NCBI RefSeq assembly: GCF_008520305.1
Contig: NZ_ML703253.1
Location: 124,001 to 188,000 of the forward strand
From: Mesorhizobium sp. SARCC-RB16n
GTDB taxonomy: Bacteria > Pseudomonadota > Alphaproteobacteria > Rhizobiales > Rhizobiaceae
Length of the DNA stretch: 64,000 bases
Direction: 5' to 3'
A program made the translations under genes and the position numbers. How positions within the stretch are numbered: the first letter of the stretch is position 1; each line of letters starts with the position of its first letter. Under the pieces are notes generated by a model, which saw only the letters and a program-made list of their open reading frames with translations, did not search any database and had not been told where the DNA came from. Of the stretch, positions 33,048-40,638 are shown piece by piece.

Positions 33048-33340
33048 CAAGGATGACAACCATCGGCGGATCGTGGGGCGAACTCACGGTCGACGCTGAG
33101 ACCGGCAACGTGCTGACCTACGACCACAGGGGCACCCTGCCCGATCCCGAGGACGCCAGCGAGCGCGGCTACACGCTCATCACCCGCGTCGATCTCGACG
33201 AGTGGCGCAAGACCTACGGCGACCAAGAGCCAACCTCAATCGACATCCTCGACGTCGGCTACTGGATTGGCCCAGCCAACACCTACGAGCCGCCCGCGCA
33301 GGACTGGCGCGACGACTACGAAATGGGAGGCAACCGATGA
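33044..33340 (+). CDS. Small acidic early phage protein
   Basis: A 98-residue protein with TIGGSWGELTVDAETGNVLT and a C-terminus rich in Asp, Tyr and Trp (YEPPAQDWRDDYEMGG). ATG-overlapped on both sides. Acidity and a DNA-mimic-like composition are notable, but no function can be assigned. Confidence 0.55.
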   Translation: MTRMTTIGGSWGELTVDAETGNVLTYDHRGTLPDPEDASERGYTLITRVDLDEWRKTYGDQEPTSIDILDVGYWIGPANTYEPPAQDWRDDYEMGGNR

Positions 33341-33432
33341 CCGGAGGAGGTCTCGCCGCCTACTGGACCCTGCTCCAGCAACGCAAACGCCGCGCCCAAC
33401 GCAAGCTCAAGCCCAAGGGAAAGAGCAAATGA
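33337..33432 (+). CDS. 31-residue basic peptide
   Basis: TGGGLAAYWTLLQQRKRRAQ followed by a Lys/Arg tail. It overlaps both neighbours by four bases (ATGA). It may be a small nucleic-acid-binding or membrane-active peptide, or merely keep ribosomes coupled. Confidence 0.45.
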   Translation: MTGGGLAAYWTLLQQRKRRAQRKLKPKGKSK

Positions 33433-33644
33433 CCACCTACGTCTGCCAGAAGCTCACCGACTACACCGAACGCGGCAACAAGTGGGAACTGAGCGTTGCC
33501 CACACCACGGGCGCCAGGACGCTCCTCGGCTTCCACAAGACCCGCAAGGTCTGCATCACCGTCGCCCGCGTCCTGGCTGGCCGGCAGGGCAAGATCGAGG
33601 TGCGCGAGAAGCGCGAGCGGATCACCGCTTGGAGGGTCGCGTGA
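33429..33644 (+). CDS. Small basic early phage protein
   Basis: A 71-residue protein (TTYVCQKLTDYTERGNKWEL, TRKVCITVARVLAGRQGKIE) with two Cys and a basic end. Coupled to both neighbours through overlapping start and stop codons. Unknown function. Confidence 0.55.
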   Translation: MTTYVCQKLTDYTERGNKWELSVAHTTGARTLLGFHKTRKVCITVARVLAGRQGKIEVREKRERITAWRVA

Positions 33645-33937
33645 TGATGTTCAAGTCCATGATCTGGTATCGCAACGCCACCGGGTCGCTGCGATCCTCG
33701 GGCGATCTGCTCGATCCACCCTACGAGGCCTATGGGTCACTCGACGCGGCCCACAAGGCGCTCCATCGGGCGACACCATTCGTGCGCTCGAAGGCAATCA
33801 GCGTGGTCGTCACGGTCTGCACCCCACACAAGGGTGGATACCCTGTCCGCTCGATTGCCGCGATGGAGCGCGATCCCTGGGTCTACGGCGGCACCAAGGA
33901 ATACACCGTCGACCAGCTCGTCGGGGTGGCAGCATGA
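33644..33937 (+). CDS. Small early phage protein
   Basis: A 97-residue protein ([40 protein letters not shown]). ATG 33644 shares the A of the preceding TGA; GTG 33641 would add one residue. It ends with an ATGA overlap into a tiny membrane gene. Unknown function. Confidence 0.55.
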   Translation: MMFKSMIWYRNATGSLRSSGDLLDPPYEAYGSLDAAHKALHRATPFVRSKAISVVVTVCTPHKGGYPVRSIAAMERDPWVYGGTKEYTVDQLVGVAA

Positions 33938-34023
33938 CGCTGTGGGAGTTCGTCCAGCTCGTCGTCGGCGGCTACGCCTTCGTCTGCCTGTTCACCGCTT
34001 GGTGGCTGGTCAAGGCCACTTAA
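33934..34023 (+). CDS. 29-residue single-helix membrane protein
   Basis: [20 protein letters not shown] and a short AWWLVKAT end give a single hydrophobic helix. The ATG overlaps the previous TGA. It is the last gene of the coupled run from 32710. Confidence 0.45.
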   Translation: MTLWEFVQLVVGGYAFVCLFTAWWLVKAT

Positions 34024-34034
34024 GTCCAACTCGC

Positions 34035-34090
34035 TTTTGCAAGCAAAACTCAAATCCTGTGTTGACACCCAGAACCGAGGAAGATATTCC
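34035..34090 (+). promoter_or_regulatory. Inverted repeat and -35-like box before the next early unit
   Basis: TTTTGC (34035-34040) and GCAAAA (34043-34048) form an inverted repeat. TTGACA follows at 34062-34067, with TATTCC 17 bases later at 34085-34090. The -10 match is poor and the ribosome site would lie before the start of the transcript, so this is tentative. Confidence 0.3.
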
Positions 34091-34091
34091 T

Positions 34092-34259
34092 ATGCACATC
34101 ATCAACGAGCAATTCCACACCGAGGGCCGCGCCGTCGCATGGATGCGTGACTACTCGGACACCTACCGCCCTTCGACCTACGGCACCCGGCTGACCAAGC
34201 GGCGCTCGCGCTGCGGCCAGTATTGGGAAGTCGTCGGCTCGCGCTTCGCTATCAACTGA
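34092..34259 (+). CDS. Small basic early phage protein
   Basis: A 55-residue protein ([20 protein letters not shown], then [15 protein letters not shown]). ATG 34092 has GAGGAAG at 34077-34083. Basic composition might suit nucleic acid binding. Unknown function. Confidence 0.5.
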   Translation: MHIINEQFHTEGRAVAWMRDYSDTYRPSTYGTRLTKRRSRCGQYWEVVGSRFAIN

Positions 34260-34282
34260 TCAACCAAGTCAAGGAGACCATC

Positions 34283-34732
34283 ATGATCAAGAAGTCCAGC
34301 ATCGCCCTCGGTTCCTCCGTCGTCAGCTCTGGCCGCGCCCAGGGTCGCATCGTCGGTGTCTACTCCAGCCTGTATCTGGTTGAGGTCGAGGGCCTCACAA
34401 GGGGCCACGACGGGTTCAACTACAACGGCCTGCTGCTGCTCGACGGCTACGACCCGAAGGGCCGCACAGACCTCTGGTACTACCCCAAGACGGCCCTAAC
34501 CGTTGTCTCAGCACCAGCCAGGGAGCCCACCGCGCCCATGACCAAGTCGGTCCTCGATCTGCTGCGGCGCAAGGGTGCCATCACGTCACTCGAAGCCCAG
34601 GGCGTCCTGCGCTGCCGTCAGTTGCCGGCCCGCGTCCTCGAACTGAAGCGCCTCGGCCACAAGATCGTCACCGAGTTGAAGGTTGACCCAACCGGCCAGA
34701 AGTACGCCCGGTATCATTTGGAAGTCGCCTAA
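34283..34732 (+). CDS. Helix-turn-helix phage protein
   Basis: A 149-residue protein with a beta-rich N-terminal domain (IKKSSIALGSSVVSSGRAQG, YLVEVEGLTRGHDGF). The C-terminal helix-turn-helix has SVLDLLRRKGAITSLEAQGV and RVLELKRLGHKIVTE, the pattern of small phage HTH domains. ATG 34283 follows AAGGAGA at 34270-34276. A regulatory role in early gene control is plausible. Confidence 0.65.
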   Translation: MIKKSSIALGSSVVSSGRAQGRIVGVYSSLYLVEVEGLTRGHDGFNYNGLLLLDGYDPKGRTDLWYYPKTALTVVSAPAREPTAPMTKSVLDLLRRKGAITSLEAQGVLRCRQLPARVLELKRLGHKIVTELKVDPTGQKYARYHLEVA

Positions 34733-34763
34733 ACTTTAGTTCCAAACCGTACAGAGCAACCAG

Positions 34764-34805
34764 CCCGGGTAATCCGCCGTTGACCACACGGAAGGGATGC
34801 CCGGG
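34764..34805 (+). promoter_or_regulatory. Hairpin upstream of the winged-helix gene
   Basis: CCCGGG at 34764-34769 and again at 34800-34805 can pair, extended imperfectly on the inner side. It covers the ATG at 34797, which argues that the regulator gene starts at 34824 instead. There is no T-tract. Confidence 0.35.
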
Positions 34806-34823
34806 AACGGGAGGACTGTTGGA

Positions 34824-35213
34824 ATGCTTAACTCACCCAAGGAGAGGGCCAAACGTTGTATCCTGATCGAGATGATGCTCGGCATTCAGGAGGCCATTGC
34901 AAAGCTGGAATTTGATGGGGAGGTCAGCCTCGTGCTTATGGCGGTGCGCCTCGGCCATTACCAAGGAAAGCCACTGGACATCACGTCCTTGGCCGGCGCT
35001 ACGAGCCTACCGCGAACGACCGTGCTGCGACACATCAGGTTGCTGGAGGCAAATGATAGGATTGCGATCAAGCGCGGTAGCCGGCGCACTGTGGTGACGC
35101 TCAACGGCAAGGCTGAGACGAAGTTCACCAAGCCTTTCTATCAGCGCGTTGAGAGGATCGTTCGGGAGGCTTCCCGCGACCTGTCCATTTTGGACACCAA
35201 AACTATAGACTAA
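34824..35213 (+). CDS. Winged-helix transcription regulator
   Basis: A 129-residue protein with a MarR/ArsR-like DNA-binding domain: LDITSLAGATSLPRTTVLRH, IRLLEANDRIAIK, RRTVVTLNGKAE as the wing. The N-terminus is helical (IEMMLGIQEAIAKLEFDGEV) and likely dimerises. ATG 34824 has GGGAGGA at 34808-34814. As one of two winged-helix genes near int it is a candidate for the lysogeny repressor. Confidence 0.72.
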   Translation: MLNSPKERAKRCILIEMMLGIQEAIAKLEFDGEVSLVLMAVRLGHYQGKPLDITSLAGATSLPRTTVLRHIRLLEANDRIAIKRGSRRTVVTLNGKAETKFTKPFYQRVERIVREASRDLSILDTKTID

Positions 35214-35290
35214 ACCGAGAACAACCAATAAATGCCACGCCACGTTCTGTCCCACTCGCGGGATAGAGGCCAACTCAGGGAATAAATTGC

Positions 35291-35659
35291 ATGAACGCCA
35301 TACCGTTCGGGGACATCCTTCTTCAACTGAAACGAATTGCCGACGCCTTGGAGAGCGGTCGGGGGTCTGCGCCGGGGGTCAGCGCAGCAGTTCCCACCAA
35401 CCCCTACGCCAGCGCCGACTTACCGGCTGGCTACAACACGGTCCTTGGCTACCTTGCCGAGGTCAACCCGGAAGCGCTCGATCTAATGGGCGATCCAATT
35501 GCAGATACCCAAAGAGACGGCTACTGGCTCACGCATCAGGCCAGTCGCAAAGACATCCAGATCGTAACGGTTGAGGCACCGGCCCCGCTTAAGGCAGTCG
35601 GTATCGATACGGTCAACGCCTATCCAATCGAGCTACTGCGGAAGCGCCTGGGGGACTAA
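35291..35659 (+). CDS. Hypothetical prophage protein
   Basis: A 122-residue protein (MNAIPFGDILLQLKRIADAL, GYWLTHQASRKDIQIVTVEA, AYPIELLRKRLGD). It lies between the two winged-helix genes and is followed by a terminator. No domain recognised; the C-terminal half has an alpha/beta look. Confidence 0.6.
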   Translation: MNAIPFGDILLQLKRIADALESGRGSAPGVSAAVPTNPYASADLPAGYNTVLGYLAEVNPEALDLMGDPIADTQRDGYWLTHQASRKDIQIVTVEAPAPLKAVGIDTVNAYPIELLRKRLGD

Positions 35660-35697
35660 TCACCAAGCCACCGCAAGGGGGGTCTAACAGGGACCAC

Positions 35698-35735
35698 AAG
35701 GGGGATGATCGCGATTGTGTGATCGTCCCCTTCTT
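35698..35735 (+). terminator. Terminator after the 35291 gene
   Basis: AAGGGGATGATC (35699-35710, with one extra G before) pairs with GATCGTCCCCTT (35721-35732) around a 10-base loop with one G-U pair, followed by CTT. The stem is strong but the T-tract is short. Confidence 0.6.
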
Positions 35736-35794
35736 GCAAAGGATGCGGCTCAGGAGTATCTGCCTACACGTAACCATCATGTGAGGGACGGACT

Positions 35795-36151
35795 ATGAAC
35801 ACCTTTGCCGGGCGCAAGCCCGAGAACAAGACAGCGCGGCGACTGCTCTCATTCATTGAGGAGTTCGGTAAGCTCGACGCAGAAATGCAAATCCAACAGA
35901 TCGCGGTCTTTCTCCACGTCATGGGGACGCCTGACCTCACGATGCGCGAACTGGAACAGGCGACTGGGCTCAGCTCGTCCTCGGTCAGCCGGAACGTCTC
36001 CGCGCTGTCCAAGGTCCACCGCAAGGGCCAGCCGGGGCATGACCTCGTCACCACCTATGAGGACGCCATGGATCGCCGCATCAAGCGGGTTCGGGCGACC
36101 CCGAAGGGCAGCAAGGTCTTCAACACGCTCATGAACCTATTAGGGAGTTAA
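35795..36151 (+). CDS. MarR-like winged-helix regulator next to integrase
   Basis: A 118-residue protein with DLTMRELEQATGLSSSSVSR, NVSALSKVHR and RRIKRVRATPKGSKVFNTLM, the helix-turn-helix and wing/C-terminal pattern of MarR-like regulators. It ends six bases before the integrase gene, so the two are probably co-transcribed. It may control integration or the lytic switch. Confidence 0.75.
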   Translation: MNTFAGRKPENKTARRLLSFIEEFGKLDAEMQIQQIAVFLHVMGTPDLTMRELEQATGLSSSSVSRNVSALSKVHRKGQPGHDLVTTYEDAMDRRIKRVRATPKGSKVFNTLMNLLGS

Positions 36152-36156
36152 CCACC

Positions 36157-37218
36157 ATGGCGGTCTATTCACGCGGCAACGGCTTCCAGGCCAACTTCAC
36201 GGTCAAGGGAAAGCGGTACATCGAGCAGTTCTCATCCGAAGCCGATGCCGAGCGGTGGGAGTTTGACACGAAGCAGGCGATCAAGCTCGGTCGTCCCCTT
36301 CCTGCTGGCCCTGCCCGTTCGGTTGGCGGTGGTGACACAGGCACCCTCGGGCAAGTCCTCAGGTCAGCCGAGAAGGAGCATTGGGGTCGCCTCAATGCCA
36401 AGACTGGCGGTGACCAAGCGCGACTGTTCGTCAAGTGGGCTGGCTCCGAGACGGCACCCCACGAGGCGCTGTCCGAAGAGAACATCCGCAAATACATCAA
36501 CTACCTCCATGACGAGCGCAGGATCGGCACGTCGGCCATCAACCTCTACAAGGCCAACATCAGCGTCCTGATCAAGTACGCCAAGGTGCCAAAGGTTGAC
36601 CTGAAGTGGGATCGCCCCGAGGCAGGACAGCCGAGGTTCTTCAGCGAGGAGGAAGTAGCCCTTGTGATCCAGACGCTGACCCTGTGGTCAATGCCTGTCG
36701 AGCGGGACTTCTTCATGTTCCTCGTCGACACCGGAATGCGCCCGTTCTCGGAGGCCACAGCCTTCAGGTGGGACGCCTACTGGGATGGCAAGGTGACCCT
36801 GCAGAAGGCTGCCCGTGGCCGAGGCGAGGCTGTGCGTCGAACCAAGACTGGCAAGAGCCGGACGGTGCCCCTGACGCGCCGCGCTATCGAGGCTGTCGAA
36901 CGGCAGCGTGTGCGCGGTCTCAAGGGTCCGTTCTCGGACATCACCAAGTCCCGCATGGTCTACGTGTGGGACAAGGTCAGGCAGCACCTTCCGCAGCTCA
37001 GCGACACCGTCCTGTACACGGCGCGGCACACCTGTGCGTCCTGGCAAGTCATCGCCGGCATCGACCTTCGCCGCGTCATGATGTGGATGGGGCACGACAG
37101 CTACAAGACGACCCTGATCTACGCCAACCTCGCGCCCACGCATCTGCTCGACAACCTTGCTGCGCTGGAAGGCCAGAGTGCCCCGAAGCTCACGGTTGTT
37201 GGCGGCAAACGTGCGTGA
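36157..37218 (+). CDS. int: Tyrosine-family phage integrase
   Basis: A 353-residue site-specific recombinase that inserts and excises the prophage. The N-terminal part has an arm-binding-like domain (AVYSRGNGFQANFTVKGKRY) followed by a SAM-like core-binding domain. The catalytic domain shows GMRPFSEATAF (Arg195), YTARHTCASW (Tyr287, Arg290, with Tyr in place of the usual His), MMWMGHDSYKTTLIYANL with the nucleophile Tyr322. It is transcribed towards the right prophage end, the common layout with att just beyond the gene. Confidence 0.95.
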   Translation: MAVYSRGNGFQANFTVKGKRYIEQFSSEADAERWEFDTKQAIKLGRPLPAGPARSVGGGDTGTLGQVLRSAEKEHWGRLNAKTGGDQARLFVKWAGSETAPHEALSEENIRKYINYLHDERRIGTSAINLYKANISVLIKYAKVPKVDLKWDRPEAGQPRFFSEEEVALVIQTLTLWSMPVERDFFMFLVDTGMRPFSEATAFRWDAYWDGKVTLQKAARGRGEAVRRTKTGKSRTVPLTRRAIEAVERQRVRGLKGPFSDITKSRMVYVWDKVRQHLPQLSDTVLYTARHTCASWQVIAGIDLRRVMMWMGHDSYKTTLIYANLAPTHLLDNLAALEGQSAPKLTVVGGKRA

Positions 37219-37262
37219 CAGATCGCGTTACAGATGCCGCGAAATCGTTACATCTGTTACAG
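37215..37262. repeat. GTTACAG repeats at the probable right attachment site
   Basis: GTGACAG (37215-37221), GTTACAG (37227-37233), GTTACA (37247-37252) and GTTACAG (37256-37262) cluster at and just after the integrase stop. GTTACAGATG and CATCTGTTAC are also near-inverted. Such repeats commonly serve as integrase arm-binding sites beside attP/attR. The att core itself cannot be fixed without the left end. Confidence 0.5.
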
Positions 37263-37401
37263 AACGATCCCTTGCGATCCCTGGGTTCCCGCATAACGAA
37301 GCGTTTAGAGCCTGCCTGGCCCAAAAGACGTGGCTTGCCGCGGATCATCCCCGCGCATAGCGTCGACCAACGTTTTTCGCGCACCAACAAGGATCGAACT
37401 C

Positions 37402-38517
37402 ATGCCCGAGACGGCAAGGTCACGCGCCGCCGAACTTTCCCATTTGCGTAGCCGCGATTTCGTCAACGGCGATCCGATCCCTTTGCCGCTGACCATGGCT
37501 TCGATCTTTCACACCCCGGGCGCCGAGACCGGATTCGATCAATATGGCCGCTACGACAACCCAACCTGGCGTGCCGTGGAACATGCGCTCGGCCATCTGG
37601 AAGATGCGCAATGCGTAACCTTTCCCTCCGGAATGGGCGCGATTTCGTCTGTGTTTTTCGCACTCCTGAAATCGGGCGATCGCGTGCTCCTGCCCGCGGA
37701 CGGCTACCATGCCACGCGTGCGATGGCCGAACGCTTCCTGAAGCCGCTCGGCATAGATTGCGACACCAGGCCGACGCCGACTTTCCTTGACGGCGGCTTC
37801 GAAGGCTACCGGCTGGTCTTCGTCGAGACCCCCTCCAATCCGCGGCTGGACATCTGCGACATTTCGGCCGTCGCCGAGGCTGTTCACGAACAGGGCGCGA
37901 TCCTTGTCGTCGACAACACGACAATGACGCCATTCGGCCAACGCCCACTCGATTTCGGCGCCGATGTCGTCGTCTCCGCCGACACCAAGGCGGTCAACGG
38001 CCACTCGGATGTGCTGTTCGGTCACGTCGCCAGCCGCAACGCCGACATCATCGCCAAGGTGACGGATTGGCGCGGAATGGTCGGCGGCATTCCCGGGCCG
38101 TTCGAAGCCTGGCTGGTGCATCGCGGCCTCGAAACACTGGAGGTGCGTTTCGACCGGATGTGCTCATCGGCCGAAACGATCGCACAACGGCTCAGGGACC
38201 ATCGCGCGGTGCGCGGCCTGCGTTTTCCTGGCCTGAATGGCGACCCCTCGCACAATCTTGCCCGCGCCCAGATGGAACGCTTCGGCTTTCTCATCTCCTT
38301 CGAGCTCGCCTCGGAGCAGGAGGCCGAGGATTTCATCAACAATTGCAGCCTGATACAGGCCGCCACATCCTTTGGCGGCGTCCACACCTCCGCCGAGCGA
38401 CGCCTGAAGCGAGGCGACGCGGTTCCGGCTGGCTTCGTACGCTTGTCGGTCGGCTGTGAGCCGGTGGAAGAACTCTGGAAGGCGATCGAGGCGTCGCTGG
38501 ACAGGATCAGCGGCTGA
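37402..38517 (+). CDS. Cystathionine gamma/beta-lyase-like PLP enzyme
   Basis: A 371-residue enzyme of the Cys/Met-metabolism PLP family. SADTKAVNGHSDVLFG holds the PLP-binding Lys and VFVETPSNPRLDICD is a family hallmark. YGRYDNPTWRAVEHALGHLE gives the N-terminal YxRxxNPT region. It would cleave or form thioether amino acids; beta-lyase, gamma-lyase and gamma-synthase cannot be separated by eye. ATG 37402 has AAGGA at 37389-37393. It is the first host gene after the prophage. Confidence 0.88.
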   Translation: MPETARSRAAELSHLRSRDFVNGDPIPLPLTMASIFHTPGAETGFDQYGRYDNPTWRAVEHALGHLEDAQCVTFPSGMGAISSVFFALLKSGDRVLLPADGYHATRAMAERFLKPLGIDCDTRPTPTFLDGGFEGYRLVFVETPSNPRLDICDISAVAEAVHEQGAILVVDNTTMTPFGQRPLDFGADVVVSADTKAVNGHSDVLFGHVASRNADIIAKVTDWRGMVGGIPGPFEAWLVHRGLETLEVRFDRMCSSAETIAQRLRDHRAVRGLRFPGLNGDPSHNLARAQMERFGFLISFELASEQEAEDFINNCSLIQAATSFGGVHTSAERRLKRGDAVPAGFVRLSVGCEPVEELWKAIEASLDRISG

Positions 38518-38525
38518 CAAATCGA

Positions 38526-38828
38526 CTACGAGCAGAGGTCATCGGCTTCGATGTTGCGACGGCCATGCAGCACGCGAAGGATTTCGATCGCATCACCGCC
38601 GACCCGGTACAAGGTGAGATATTCGCCGACAATCAGGTGGCGGATACCGGGCGCTATGTCGTCGCGCGACGCACCTGAGAAGGGATAAGTCGACAATTGC
38701 TGCCACCTTGCCGCGAAACGATCAAGCAGCCGATCGGCTGCTGCCTCGTTGTTGCGCGCAATATGAAGCCAGATCGCAACCAAATCCTCTTCTGCACGAG
38801 CGTTGCGGTCGATAGGCAACAACTTCAT
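38526..38828 (-). CDS. parE: ParE-type toxin (RelE/ParE superfamily)
   Basis: A 100-residue protein: RNARAEEDLVAIWLHIARNN, LDRFAARWQQLSTYPFSG, APGIRHLIVGEYLTLYRVGG, ILRVLHGRRNIEADD. This is the ParE fold with its basic C-terminal strand; ParE toxins poison gyrase. Its start overlaps the antitoxin stop (ATGA), the usual coupled order antitoxin then toxin. Confidence 0.88.
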   Translation of the reverse strand: MKLLPIDRNARAEEDLVAIWLHIARNNEAAADRLLDRFAARWQQLSTYPFSGASRDDIAPGIRHLIVGEYLTLYRVGGDAIEILRVLHGRRNIEADDLCS

Positions 38829-39100
38829 GCTGCATCGTCAGATCGCAAACGCCTGCGGGCCTCTGCCTTGATTTCATCCATAGAGGCATATCGACCCGGC
38901 CCGCTGTCGATCCCCTCCTGCACCAGCCTGCGCAATTCCTCGACCGTGTAGCCCATCAGGTCGCGGCGGTCTTTCCACTGCCTCAGCGCGTCGTGGATCA
39001 CTTCGCTCGCCGAGGCGTATTCTCCCGCCGCGACCACATCGTCGACCGCCTGCGCCAGTTCCGGCGAAAGCGTGATGCTGCGTTTGTCGACCTGACCCAT
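38825..39100 (-). CDS. parD: ParD-type antitoxin
   Basis: A 91-residue protein with a ribbon-helix-helix N-terminus (KRSITLSPELAQAVDDVVAA, YASASEVIHDALRQWKDR) and a flexible C-terminus that binds toxin. It neutralises the adjacent ParE and represses the operon. A near-perfect inverted repeat 29 bases upstream of the start is a likely operator. Confidence 0.88.
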   Translation of the reverse strand: MGQVDKRSITLSPELAQAVDDVVAAGEYASASEVIHDALRQWKDRRDLMGYTVEELRRLVQEGIDSGPGRYASMDEIKAEARRRLRSDDAA

Positions 39101-39128
39101 GACAGGCTCCCGATGAATGAGACATGAT

Positions 39129-39147
39129 GGTACGATTTAATCGCACC
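39129..39147. promoter_or_regulatory. ParD operator candidate
   Basis: GGTACGATTTAATCGCACC is an inverted repeat with one mismatch and a perfect CGATT/AATCG core (39133-39143). It lies just upstream of the minus-strand parDE operon, as expected for ribbon-helix-helix autoregulation. Confidence 0.6.
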
Positions 39148-39243
39148 AGTTTCAAGAAAGTCGGCGCGCGCTGAATCAGAAGCTGCGCCCGACGGCGCAA
39201 CCTCCTGATATCGAGAGACTTAATCCAAATATCGTGGAGAAAA

Positions 39244-39648
39244 CTGCCAGCCGGCCTGTAAGCCGGGTTTTGTATGGCCCTCGCCCCTTGCGAGGCGAGA
39301 ACGTGGCGGCCATTCATCTTGGGCGCATGTTGCCATGCGCCTCACGCAACCTACCCGGACGGTGAGCCGGAAACAGCCCTCGAGGGTTTCCCCTCGCACC
39401 GCCCCTATTCGGTCTTGCTCCCGGTGGGGTTTACCGTGCCGCTCCTGTTGCCAGTCGCGCGGTGGGCTCTTACCCCACCCTTTCACCCTTACCCCGACAA
39501 AGTCGTGGCGGTTTGCTTTCTGTGGCACTTTCCCTGGGGTCGCCCCCGCCGGCCATTAACCGGCACCGTGTCTCCATGGAGCCCGGACTTTCCTCACCCG
39601 CGGCCTTTCGGCGTTTGCGGGTGCGGCCGCCCGGCCAGCTGGCAGGGC
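39244..39648 (-). ncRNA. rnpB: RNase P RNA
   Basis: Catalytic RNA that removes 5' leaders from tRNA precursors. Read on the minus strand it shows GGAAAGTCCGGGCTCC near the 5' side, ACAGAA, GGTAAGGGTGAAAGGGTG, GGTAAGAGCCCACCGCG and, near the 3' end, AAACCCGGCTTAC. The two ends pair as helix P1 (TGCCAGCTGGCC with GGCCGGCTGGCA). About 405 bases, as expected for a type A alphaproteobacterial RNA. The ends are estimated from P1. Confidence 0.95.
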
Positions 39649-39707
39649 GTATAAAGGGGCTAACACCACAAAACGCAACCGAAAAAGCCGGTCATGCCCG
39701 GTTCTTG

Positions 39708-40427
39708 TCAAGCCGGCGCGCCGACAGCCGCCAACTGAACCTTGACCTTGCTGCAGTAAGCCGCCGAAACCGGGTTCATGCGGGTGGCGCCATGGCCGGC
39801 ATTGTATTTCAGGATCGTGCCGCAGGTCGTGCCGCCGCCGAGGTCGCGTGCCATGGCGAGGTACTTCATGCCGTATTTGATGTTGGTGTCGGGATCGAAC
39901 AGGCCCTTGGCCGAGCCGCTGTAGCCCATCATCCTCGCGGTTGCCGGCTTGATCTGCATCAGGCCGATTTCACCGGCGCCGCCGACCATGTTCGGCCGAT
40001 AGTTGCTCTCGATCTTGATCACGGCATGGGCCAGCGACGCCGGAACGCCGTAGCTCGCCGCGTAGCGGGCGACAATCGCGGAATACTGGCCGCCGCTCGT
40101 CACTGCCGCGGTCGCCGCAGCGACGTTGCTGAGACCGATCGATGCCGTCGTCGTCATGTCCACGGTTTTGCGGTCGCGCTTCGTCTGCCTCTCGGCAGAG
40201 GATTTCCTTGCCTTGGCCCAGCTTGCCTTCTCCACTTTCGCGGGAGCCTGCTTCGTCGTCGCCTTCGCACTCTTGCTGCTTTTGGTCGAAATGGCCTTGC
40301 CCTTGGTGGACGCCGCGACGAGGCCCTGGTCGGCCCGTGGGCTTAACGGCGCGGCGTCGGCCGCGCTGAAGGCAAAGCTCATTACGCCGGCAGCAAGAGC
40401 TGCCGTTAAAACGGTCAATTTCTGCAT
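39708..40427 (-). CDS. Secreted lytic transglycosylase (SLT domain)
   Basis: A 239-residue protein with a signal peptide (KLTVLTAALAAGVMSFAFSA) and a Lys/Ser/Ala-rich linker. The SLT domain has LAHAVIKIESNYRPNMVGG (catalytic Glu in KIES), GEIGLMQIKPATARMMGYSG and LKYNAGHGATRM. It cleaves peptidoglycan glycan strands. The start at 40427 gives the signal peptide; the upstream extension does not look coding. Confidence 0.9.
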   Translation of the reverse strand: MQKLTVLTAALAAGVMSFAFSAADAAPLSPRADQGLVAASTKGKAISTKSSKSAKATTKQAPAKVEKASWAKARKSSAERQTKRDRKTVDMTTTASIGLSNVAAATAAVTSGGQYSAIVARYAASYGVPASLAHAVIKIESNYRPNMVGGAGEIGLMQIKPATARMMGYSGSAKGLFDPDTNIKYGMKYLAMARDLGGGTTCGTILKYNAGHGATRMNPVSAAYCSKVKVQLAAVGAPA

Positions 40428-40638
40428 GTGATCCTGTTCTGTTGGGACCGCGCGAAGATTTTCGCGTGGCATCGCTTGATCAATATCGGGACACCCGGGG
40501 GCTGGACGTCCGACAAACTGTACGAAAAGCCCTTTGAAGCCCGATTTGGCGCCAATGAAGGCGGGGCAAGTCACTTTAAGTGACAGTTTGTAACTTTAGG
40601 ACTAGGGAGGATTACTTGGATCAGGAATTGACCCTGCG

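Larger units (their letters stand above)
1..37300. mobile_element. T7-like prophage (left end outside window)
   Basis: A contiguous block with T7-type replication, portal, scaffold, capsid, tail tube, internal virion, fibre and terminase genes, ending in a tyrosine integrase at 36157-37218. Host genes with normal spacing begin at 37402, so the right attachment junction should lie between about 37219 and 37400. The left junction is outside the window, as the first gene is already cut by the edge. T7 relatives are usually strictly lytic; the integrase and regulator genes indicate a temperate member. The exact right boundary is inferred because no att core repeat can be compared within this window. 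Confidence 0.9.

Noticed and set aside
37219-37401. tRNA remnant at the attachment site
   Set aside because: GGTTCCCG at about 37284 recalls a T-arm, but no acceptor stem or CCA end could be built around it on either strand.
39462-40346. A 294-residue plus-strand open frame
   Set aside because: It runs across the RNase P RNA and antisense to the transglycosylase; both are well supported.
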